A stretch of 9,797 nt of DNA, taken from Methanosaeta sp. NSP1. GTDB taxonomy: Archaea > Halobacteriota > Methanosarcinia > Methanotrichales > Methanotrichaceae. The position numbers were made by a program, and so were the translations under genes. A model generated the notes under the pieces. It was not told the origin of the DNA. It was given only the letters and a program-made list of their open reading frames with translations, and searched no databases. Shown here in pieces: positions 5,254 to 9,797 of this stretch (position 1 is its first letter; every line of letters starts with the position of its first letter). The stretch lies in contig NOLC01000169.1 of the NCBI GenBank assembly GCA_002256595.1, forward strand, positions 1 to 9,797. Direction: 5' to 3'.

Positions 5254-6585
5254 TTATTTCTTTGCTTTCTGGTCCTTGGAGTAGACATCGCGCAGGTCCA
5301 CCACTTTCCGGGACTTGCCAGCGGTGCGGGGGATGGAGCCTTTCTCCACCAGCTCGATCTTGCTTCTCACATTGAGGACGCTCTTGAGCTTCTCCTCGGT
5401 CTTCTTCTGGATCCTGGCCAGGTCTGAAAGCTCCCCGGTGAAGGCTTCATCCTTCAGCTCCACCTGGATGCTGATCTCATCCAGGCCGTGCTTCTTTCTG
5501 TCCACTATCACCTGGAAGTAGCTCCCTATCTCGGGGATGCTGACCAGGACATCCTCGATTTGGCTGGGGAAGACGTTGATGCCCCGCACGATGAGCATAT
5601 CGTCGGCCCTGCCCAGGAAACGGTGCAGCTTTCGGCTGGTGCGCCCGCAGGGGCATTTCTCCTCCATAATGTAGGTCACATCCCCGGTGTGATATCTGAT
5701 GAGGGGCATGGCCTCCTTGGTCAGGGAGGTTATGACCAGCTCGCCCGGCTCGCCCGGTGCGCAGGCCTGCTCGTTCTGGTCCAGAATCTCGATCAAGAAG
5801 TGGTCCTCCCAGATATGCAGGCCACTTTGTTCCTGGCACTCAAATGCCACTCCAGGACCCATCATCTCCGAGAGGCCGTAGGAATCGTAGGCCTTGATAT
5901 GCAGGGCCTCCTCAAGCTCCCGTCTTGACTCATCAGACCAGGGCTCGGCTCCAAAGCAGCCGATGCGCAGCTTGAGCTTGTCCACCACGCCTCTGTCCTT
6001 GGCCGTCTCCGCCAGATAGAGGGCATAGGATGGGGTGCAGTGCAGTACGGTCACCCCAAAGTCCATCATGATCTCCAGTTGCCTCTCGGTATTGCCCACT
6101 CCGGATGGCACAGCCATGGCGCCCATGCGTTCGATGCCGTAATGCACCCCCAGGCCCCCGGTGAAAAAGCCGTAGTTCACCGCATTCTGGAAGATGTCCT
6201 CCTTCCCCACGCCGACCATGACGAAGTCGCGGGCCATGAGGTCAGACCAGGTCTCGATATCTTTGGCGGTGTAGCCGACCACAGTGGGCTTGCCTGTGGT
6301 GCCGGATGAGGCATGGACTCTCACCACGTCCTCACGTGGGACAGCGAAGAGGCCAAAGGGATAATTGTCTCGCAGGTCCTGCTTTCTGGTAGTGGGCAGC
6401 CGGGATATGTCCGCCAGGCTCCTAATGTCCTGAGGTGTGATGCCCGCCTCCTGGAATTTCTTGTGATAAAAGGGAACGTTTTGGTAAACCTTCTCTGCCA
6501 CGCTCTTGAGGCGCCGAAGCTGCAGCTCCTCCAGCTCTTCTCTTGCCATTATCTCATACTTTGGTTGCCAGTAGTTCATTTTCAT
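5254..6585 (-). CDS. paaK: Phenylacetate-CoA ligase family AMP-forming enzyme
   Basis: A 443-residue acyl-CoA synthetase of the PaaK/COG1541 family, normal length. It should activate an aromatic acid such as phenylacetate with ATP and CoA through an acyl-adenylate; in anaerobic archaea such enzymes may serve aryl acid recycling for aromatic amino acids. Motifs: the P-loop-like SSGTTGKP (93-100), FGAEPW (211-216), YDSYGLSEMMGPG (233-245), RYHTGD (297-302), a Cys pair in CPCGRT (311-316), GRADDMLIVRGINVFP (325-340) and the catalytic Lys424 in RTAGKSRKV. The ATG at 6585 is almost touching its AGGGT, so Met3 (6579), which gives the family-typical MNYWQPKYE start, may be the true start. The precise substrate cannot be read from sequence. 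A 10-bp inverted repeat overlaps its start region. Confidence 0.9.
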   Translation of the reverse strand: MKMNYWQPKYEIMAREELEELQLRRLKSVAEKVYQNVPFYHKKFQEAGITPQDIRSLADISRLPTTRKQDLRDNYPFGLFAVPREDVVRVHASSGTTGKPTVVGYTAKDIETWSDLMARDFVMVGVGKEDIFQNAVNYGFFTGGLGVHYGIERMGAMAVPSGVGNTERQLEIMMDFGVTVLHCTPSYALYLAETAKDRGVVDKLKLRIGCFGAEPWSDESRRELEEALHIKAYDSYGLSEMMGPGVAFECQEQSGLHIWEDHFLIEILDQNEQACAPGEPGELVITSLTKEAMPLIRYHTGDVTYIMEEKCPCGRTSRKLHRFLGRADDMLIVRGINVFPSQIEDVLVSIPEIGSYFQVIVDRKKHGLDEISIQVELKDEAFTGELSDLARIQKKTEEKLKSVLNVRSKIELVEKGSIPRTAGKSRKVVDLRDVYSKDQKAKK

Positions 6586-6648
6586 ACCCTGATCGAATTT
6601 GATTATTCTCTATGCCATGCTCTGCCATGAGAGAAAACATCAGGGTAT
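6584..6648. promoter_or_regulatory. 10-bp inverted repeat over the paaK start
   Basis: ATACCCTGAT (6584-6593) and ATCAGGGTAT (6639-6648) are perfect inverted copies with centres 55 bp apart. The first overlaps the paaK ribosome-binding site and ATG; the second overlaps a TATA-like TTGATATACC on the minus strand. The two sites bracket the predicted transcription start, as a regulator operator pair would. The upstream arm is probably outside the mRNA, so a DNA-binding role is more likely than an RNA hairpin. Confidence 0.4.
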
Positions 6649-6651
6649 ATC

Positions 6652-6671
6652 AAATCTTCCCGCGAAGATTT
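6652..6671. promoter_or_regulatory. 8-bp palindrome just upstream of the paaK promoter
   Basis: AAATCTTC (6652-6659) and GAAGATTT (6664-6671) are perfect inverted arms around CCGC. It adjoins the TATA-like element and the inverted repeat at 6639-6648, so it may be another protein-binding site or a remnant hairpin of the decayed element beyond. Function is not shown. Confidence 0.35.
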
Positions 6672-6732
6672 CTCTTGGGCATCCAAGACATTCATAGCTG
6701 CTATCCAGCTTCAATAATAGTGAAGAGGATAT

Positions 6733-7059
6733 TTAAATATTGTACAACACAGTTTCCACCTGCTGTCCTTTATAGTAATTGAGCATCAGCTCCTGATCCA
6801 GGTTGACATCATTGCTCGCCAAAACGAACCGCCCGAATCTTCTGCGCTCTTCGACCAGTGCGCCTTCATCGGTCTCGATTTTTCCTTCAATTCTGAAATA
6901 ATGATTCAACGGCTCATCCCAGGGACCATCGTAAATCAGATCAGTCTCGTCCATTTGTGCCATCCATCCCACCAATGCCTGAATTCGTATGCAGAGGTAC
7001 TTGAATGCAGGGGACATTCGGACGAATAGAAAATTATCTCTAAAAAGCAGAGCAACCAA
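6733..7059 (-). pseudogene. Transposase remnant, IS1634-like (DDE)
   Basis: An open frame of 108 codons that may start at TTG (7059) or ATG (7017); neither has a good ribosome-binding site. Its second half looks like the C-terminal catalytic region of IS1634/IS4-type transposases: NHYFRIEGKIETDEGALVE (52-70), then GRFVLASNDVNLDQE (76-90), then LNYYKGQQVE (93-102), which matches the family pattern of a FILATN strand followed by a YKGQQ-VERGF motif. The motif is cut off at VE and the frame ends six residues later. The first 35 residues do not look like transposase. The upstream catalytic region and the normal end are missing, so it is a decayed fragment. The family call rests on remembered motif style and has not been checked by search. 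Confidence 0.55.
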
Positions 7060-7083
7060 ATAGAAATCGACATACTCGGTGAG

Positions 7084-7088
7084 AAAAA
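7084..7088 (-). terminator. T5 tract after tRNA-Gly
   Basis: The minus strand reads CGTTTTTCTC directly after the tRNA 3' end. A T run at this point is the usual terminator for an archaeal tRNA gene. Confidence 0.6.
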
Positions 7089-7090
7089 CG

Positions 7091-7162
7091 TGCGGCTGCC
7101 GGGATTCGAACCCGGGTTACGGGCTTGGGAAGCCCATGTCATAACCGCTGGACTACAGCCGC
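7091..7162 (-). tRNA. tRNA-Gly (anticodon CCC)
   Basis: The minus strand folds into a full cloverleaf of 72 nt. The acceptor stem GCGGCTG pairs with CAGCCGC, with discriminator A. The D arm has GTC/GAC plus one mismatch and the loop contains GG. The anticodon stem TGGGC/GCCCG holds the loop TTCCCAA, giving anticodon CCC (reads GGG glycine codons). The T arm is CCGGG/CCCGG with loop TTCGAAT. The variable loop is four bases. CCA is not encoded and must be added by CCA transferase. No intron is present. The decayed transposase frame lies directly beyond its 3' end, a common insertion site for mobile DNA. Confidence 0.96.
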
Positions 7163-7210
7163 CCCATGAGCCTGATCTCAGGTGCTTGCTCTGCCACTTT
7201 CCGCTCCCCA

Positions 7211-7218
7211 TATTTAAA
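7211..7218 (-). promoter_or_regulatory. TATA box of the tRNA-Gly gene
   Basis: Minus-strand TTTAAATA lies about 50 bp before the tRNA 5' end, preceded by an A-rich stretch. A start about 25 bp downstream would give a precursor with a short 5' leader for RNase P. Confidence 0.6.
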
Positions 7219-7308
7219 TGTTTTAGCTTAGCGGGCCGAGTGCGCAAATTAAAGGAGGTTAATATAGTAGTATCCGGGAGGATTTTTATTAATTTTTATG
7301 AATTTAGC

Positions 7309-7338
7309 CGGCTTAAATACTGTATATAAATCAAGCCG
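7309..7338 (+). promoter_or_regulatory. Orphan promoter-like element framed by an inverted repeat
   Basis: A TATA box (TGTATATAAA, 7321-7330) is bracketed by CGGCTT (7309-7314) and AAGCCG (7333-7338), perfect 6-bp inverted arms. The core ACTGTATATAAAT is identical to the promoter at 9716-9728, which does drive a gene. Here no convincing plus-strand gene follows: transcription would start near 7350 and run antisense into the 3' end of the PEGA-like gene. The stretch 7163-7413 holds otherwise only the tRNA promoter and GGAGG-type sequences (7253-7258, 7277-7281) without a convincing ORF. Confidence 0.4.
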
Positions 7339-7413
7339 AAAACAGGGGATTATCAGGAATCCTCTTTAGGCTATACTATTTAGGCCATAAACCAATAGAA
7401 AAGAATGAGGCGA

Positions 7414-8097
7414 TCAGATGTAGACCGCCGTGCCAGGCTCAACATTGATTATCTTGGTGCCTCCCCTTTCAAAGAACATGGTTTTAGGATAGTTGAATTG
7501 TCCATCGTAAACCCTGATCTCATGGTTCTGGTTTCCAGCTACATTGAAGCTGTACCTTCCATCCAGCGCATCTCCGCCCGTCCCCTCAGTTCCTATGTAT
7601 ATACCGTCCAGGAACACCTGATAGCCTCGCATGTTCTGGGAGGCTATTGTTGCTGTGGAATCGCCTCCGGTTGGAGCAGCCGGTTGATTTGCGGCTGAAA
7701 TAGGTGCAGAAAACTGAACCAGAGGATATGGGAATGTTGATATGGGATAGGCTCTGAATGAAGATCTGGTTTGAGCATACTGCATAGTCTCAGACCAGTT
7801 CTTCTGGAATGGCTCCCATGTCATCTTTCCGAGCGAATTCAACCTGAAGTCGGAATAGTAGGGTAGAGTGCTGTAATAAGGAAATACGCCATAAGGACCC
7901 GGATAAAAGCCCTTGGATTGGTATGTCTGGCCCACTATGGGCTTTGAGTAGAAAATCGGATCAGTGAAATATTTGCCTATATCTCCCGTATAGGGTCCTA
8001 CATATCCGCCATCCAGCCAGTCCGCTCCGCAGGCGATGCCGATCATCAGGCACAGGACGATCGCAGGTAGGCAGATGATAGCTTTTCGCAATGTCAT
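7414..8097 (-). CDS. Secreted Tyr/Pro-rich protein with PEGA-like C-terminal domain
   Basis: From the ATG at 8097 the protein has 227 residues. An open frame continues upstream, but this start is preferred because it begins directly with a signal peptide (MTLRK, hydrophobic core 6-22, cut near ACG-AD, about 24) and a TATA box stands about 30 bp before it. A lipoprotein Cys at 23 is conceivable but the box is poor. The middle region (about 30-135) is rich in Tyr, Pro, Phe and Gly (YPGPYGVFPYY) with no known domain. A low-complexity linker (140-155) leads to a C-terminal beta domain: GYQVFLDGIYIGTEG (158-172), HEIRVYDGQFNY (192-203), FFERGGTKIINVEPGTA, which resembles PEGA surface domains. Probably a cell-surface or envelope protein; function unknown. 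Confidence 0.75.
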   Translation of the reverse strand: MTLRKAIICLPAIVLCLMIGIACGADWLDGGYVGPYTGDIGKYFTDPIFYSKPIVGQTYQSKGFYPGPYGVFPYYSTLPYYSDFRLNSLGKMTWEPFQKNWSETMQYAQTRSSFRAYPISTFPYPLVQFSAPISAANQPAAPTGGDSTATIASQNMRGYQVFLDGIYIGTEGTGGDALDGRYSFNVAGNQNHEIRVYDGQFNYPKTMFFERGGTKIINVEPGTAVYI

Positions 8098-8126
8098 AAT
8101 ACCACAAAAAGCTATTGGCATTGATA

Positions 8127-8134
8127 GGATATAA
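8127..8134 (-). promoter_or_regulatory. TATA box of the PEGA-like gene
   Basis: Minus-strand TTATATCC is centred about 34 bp before the ATG at 8097, predicting a leader of only about ten bases. No strong ribosome-binding site is present, so the mRNA may be leaderless or nearly so, which is common in archaea. Confidence 0.55.
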
Positions 8135-8228
8135 CATTTGGCAGGGCTGGATGGAATTGGATGCGGGCCACGGAGACATCCTTCCGAAGAGAACTTAAGC
8201 CATAAAGTCATAATATTAAAAGATTGAA

Positions 8229-8777
8229 ATGAGATCCATATTAATGCTGTTCTTTGTATTATCCAGCCTCTTCTCCATGGCAGAGGCGCAGGGCAATCCC
8301 CACTACATGACCACAGATCCGGCTATAAGCGAAATGCTCACATCCATCAGTATGCCCAGGCATATGGGAAACGTCTCATTTACCGGCGCGAGTTCCGATC
8401 CGGCCATCAGAGAGATGCTGATCTCCATGGATATGCCGCGGTACGCAGGAAATGTCCCTGCAGAGACCATATCTGGAAGCTGGCAGCTTGATCTCTCGGA
8501 GGGAAGTTATATCGAGCTGGCGCTTCTGCAATCAGGCTCAGCAATCTTCGGCAAAGGGACAATAACGAACCAGACGCGTTCCCAAGAGGCTTTCGCCAGC
8601 GGATCGGTCTCTGGAAGCAGCTTGAATCTGGAGGTTGTGCCCGAGAGCGCCACTGAGCTTTATGCCATCTCAGTTGACATCAGCAGCCTGCCATATGAAG
8701 GAACGTATGTTGTATTTCAGGCAGACTCCGGCCAGCAAAGCGGGACCATAACGGCAAGCAAGAATGCAAGCATATGA
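8229..8777 (+). CDS. Secreted protein with two 27-residue repeats
   Basis: A 182-residue protein with a clear signal peptide (MRSILMLFFVLSSLFSMAEA, cut before Gln21). The mature part opens with two adjacent repeats (30-56 and 57-82) of the pattern DPAI-EML-S--MPR--GNV. The rest (about 84-178) is predicted beta-sandwich: GSWQLDLSEGSYIELALLQS, then GKGTITNQTR, and a closing SGTITASKN. It has no transmembrane anchor, so it is probably secreted or bound to the cell surface. It is transcribed divergently from the PEGA-like secreted protein, with 131 bp between the starts, so the pair may share regulation. No family was recognised. The ribosome-binding site is weak. Confidence 0.75.
   Translation: MRSILMLFFVLSSLFSMAEAQGNPHYMTTDPAISEMLTSISMPRHMGNVSFTGASSDPAIREMLISMDMPRYAGNVPAETISGSWQLDLSEGSYIELALLQSGSAIFGKGTITNQTRSQEAFASGSVSGSSLNLEVVPESATELYAISVDISSLPYEGTYVVFQADSGQQSGTITASKNASI
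8316..8474 (+). repeat. Two adjacent 27-codon direct repeats
   Basis: Codons 30-56 and 57-82 encode DPAI(S/R)EML-SI/MDMPR--GNV twice. The match is clear at protein level but diverged in DNA, so the duplication is not recent. It falls at the N-terminus of the mature secreted protein. Confidence 0.75.
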
Positions 8778-8980
8778 TTCGGTATTTTTAGAAGAAGAAG
8801 ATGGCACTTATTCCCTGAAGGGATGAAGGAGCCAGCCGCAAAAGGAGTAGCTCGAAGGGGAAGGCTGTCTCCCGCCAGAGGATAGTGGTAGCAGTTGAAA
8901 TAGGTCATCCATGCGGAGGGAAAGTATTCCTATTGGACTCATGCAGCCGCAAATATTGCGCGAGAGATGGCCATAAGATA
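8778..8980. other. Gene-less stretch with a T5 tract
   Basis: TATTTTTAG with five T residues at 8785-8789 follows the stop of the plus-strand secreted protein and probably ends its transcript. The remaining 190 bp contains a small TCCCT/AGGGA hairpin (near 8810-8823) and frames broken by several stops. I see no RNA gene or reliable ORF. The 8-mer CAGCCGCA occurs twice (8833-8840, 8944-8951). Confidence 0.4.
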
Positions 8981-8993
8981 TCAGGATCCTGAT
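8980..8993. repeat. 14-bp perfect palindrome at the chagasin stop
   Basis: ATCAGGATCCTGAT is its own reverse complement and covers the stop codon of the inhibitor gene. Palindromes of this length may be protein-binding sites or small RNA hairpins; chance is possible in sequence constrained by coding. Confidence 0.35.
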
Positions 8994-9550
8994 GGCTGTA
9001 TAATTATCAGGAACATTCTATTATCCGCCGCGGTTTCCTCCCAGGACCGCTTATAGACCGCGGATACTATAGTTTGGCCCACCCGGATAGGCGTGAAACT
9101 GAAGATCTGCCGCCCTCCTGAGCCCATAAGCGCAGGCCGCACTGTATTGATCGTGCCATGGATTTCGGCCCCGCCACTCAAAAATTTGTTATCGAAATCC
9201 ACCGTCCAGATATATCCCGTGGTTGGATTTGATTCCAGGCTGATGTTGAATGGTTGGCCCAGTTCAGCCCGGATTAATTCATCGGCCTCAAGCCGCTTTC
9301 CATCCACGATATAGCTCTCGTCAGTCTTGTAAATGATGTCATGGAGAGCCGATGCCTGATTGCAGGTCAGGCTTTTATTGTTGCTTATGCTGACTGCTTC
9401 GATGGTGTCATGGGGCTGGGCCAGATTGATTGCCTCATCAATGCCATCTTCAGGGCAGCCGTTGGCCATATTGGCCTGAGATATTCCTATGCATAAGGCC
9501 AGTAGGGTCAGTATCACCTCCAAGGGGAGCTCTTTTCCAGGATCAGCCAT
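8981..9550 (-). CDS. Secreted chagasin-family (I42) cysteine protease inhibitor
   Basis: A 189-residue protein with a signal peptide-like start (hydrophobic 9-24, cut near SQA-NMA). The C-terminal half is a chagasin domain (about 95-187), an immunoglobulin-like fold that blocks papain-type proteases. Its three inhibitor loops are present: NPTTGYIW (108-115), the Gly-rich GSGG (143-146) and YKRSWE (166-171, family usual is a RPW-type motif). The LGQPFNISLESNPTTGY strand and SFTPIRVGQTIVSAVYKR strand fit well. Residues 32-66 (CPEDGIDEAINLAQPHDTIEAV) look like the start of a beta-helix surface domain and are unusual here. A ribosome-binding site-like AGGTTGAT precedes the ATG. Likely protects envelope proteins from, or regulates, extracellular proteases; the target is unknown. 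Confidence 0.85.
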   Translation of the reverse strand: MADPGKELPLEVILTLLALCIGISQANMANGCPEDGIDEAINLAQPHDTIEAVSISNNKSLTCNQASALHDIIYKTDESYIVDGKRLEADELIRAELGQPFNISLESNPTTGYIWTVDFDNKFLSGGAEIHGTINTVRPALMGSGGRQIFSFTPIRVGQTIVSAVYKRSWEETAADNRMFLIIIQPSGS

Positions 9551-9715
9551 CTCATCAACCTTTAAATGATAAAGGACGCTGAAACCTCAAAAACTTTGTG
9601 TTAGAAACAGTCTGATACACTCCTTCAATCGATGCCCTTAATCCGAGCATATATGATATCTTGAATATATAAATTAGAGATATATTTTAAAAAGACCAAG
9701 ATTATTAAGCCTTAA

Positions 9716-9728
9716 ACTGTATATAAAT
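9716..9728 (+). promoter_or_regulatory. Promoter of the gene at the right edge
   Basis: ACTGTATATAAAT followed by ATTTACC is a strong archaeal TATA region about 33-45 bp before the ATG at 9761. The upstream 9645-9700 stretch is very AT-rich with repeated ATATA. The rest of 9551-9715 contains no ORF; it is a divergent regulatory region also serving the inhibitor gene. Confidence 0.6.
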
Positions 9729-9760
9729 ATTTACCTTTTTAATTAAATCAGGTGGTGAAT

Positions 9761-9797
9761 ATGGACATAGAAAGCAATCATGAATCCCGATTCGCAC
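9761..9797 (+). CDS. Unknown gene, first 12 codons
   Basis: Only MDIESNHESRFA and one extra base are inside the window. The start is well supported: AGGTGGTGA ends two bases before the ATG, behind a strong TATA box. The N-terminus is hydrophilic with no signal peptide. Nothing more can be said about its product. Confidence 0.6.
   Translation, partial: MDIESNHESRFA

Noticed and set aside
7298..7369. 23-codon ORF after GGGAGG, beginning MNLAGLN
   Set aside because: The GGAGG is about 16 bases away, too far, and the frame covers the promoter-like element.
8098..8211. Longer start (8211) of the PEGA-like protein
   Set aside because: The extra 38 residues would place the signal peptide internally, and the TATA box at 8127-8134 falls inside this extension.
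8833..8951. Two CAGCCGCA copies matching the tRNA-Gly 3' end, as possible attachment sites
   Set aside because: Only eight bases, no extended match to the tRNA, and no integrase gene nearby; chance is likely.
8778..8980. Riboswitch, tRNA or CRISPR in the gap
   Set aside because: No cloverleaf, no regularly spaced repeats and no known aptamer core could be found by eye.

Overview
The window looks like a methanogenic euryarchaeon, most likely of the Methanothrix (Methanosaeta) type. Evidence seen directly: TATA boxes 25-40 bp upstream of starts, archaeal ribosome-binding sites of the GGTGAT/GGAGG kind, a tRNA-Gly gene without an encoded CCA, and archaeal gene families (HtpX with PspAB, short SlyD-like FKBP, YwbE, archaeal-style PaaK). 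The genus is an inference from protein style; I could not run a search.

Layout. 1-512 (minus strand): a small two-helix membrane protein, a short reading frame interrupted by an in-frame TAG, and the start of a secreted protein, which look like one operon. 651-1391 (plus): a protein made of two related beta-sandwich (C2-like) halves. 1504-3542 (minus): a compact proteostasis operon in the order htpX, pspAB, ywbE-like, parvulin prolyl isomerase. A FKBP-type prolyl isomerase (3840-4292) is transcribed divergently from it, so one 300-bp promoter region separates a membrane quality-control protease cluster from a second folding catalyst. 4611-5144 (plus): a NYN/PIN-like nuclease of the LabA/DUF88 family, possibly behind a 30-codon leader ORF. 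It converges on 5254-6585 (minus), a phenylacetate-CoA ligase family enzyme. 6733-7059: a decayed transposase fragment just downstream of tRNA-Gly(CCC) (7091-7162).

7414-9550 is an accessory region of small secreted proteins: a Tyr/Pro-rich protein with a PEGA-like C-terminal domain (minus), divergent from a secreted protein with two 27-residue repeats (plus), then a secreted chagasin-family (I42) cysteine protease inhibitor (minus). The window ends in the first 12 codons of a plus-strand gene behind a strong promoter.

Functionally, the best-supported unit is the HtpX/PspAB/YwbE/parvulin operon with divergent FKBP: membrane protease, its usual partner and two folding catalysts together. The most unusual items are the TAG-split, ATGA-coupled ORF near the left edge, the duplicated C2-like protein, an orphan promoter facing into the 3' end of the PEGA-like gene, a 10-bp inverted repeat over the paaK start, and a chagasin domain preceded by what looks like a beta-helix remnant. 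I did not find convincing evidence of a wholly new multi-gene defence or mobile system.
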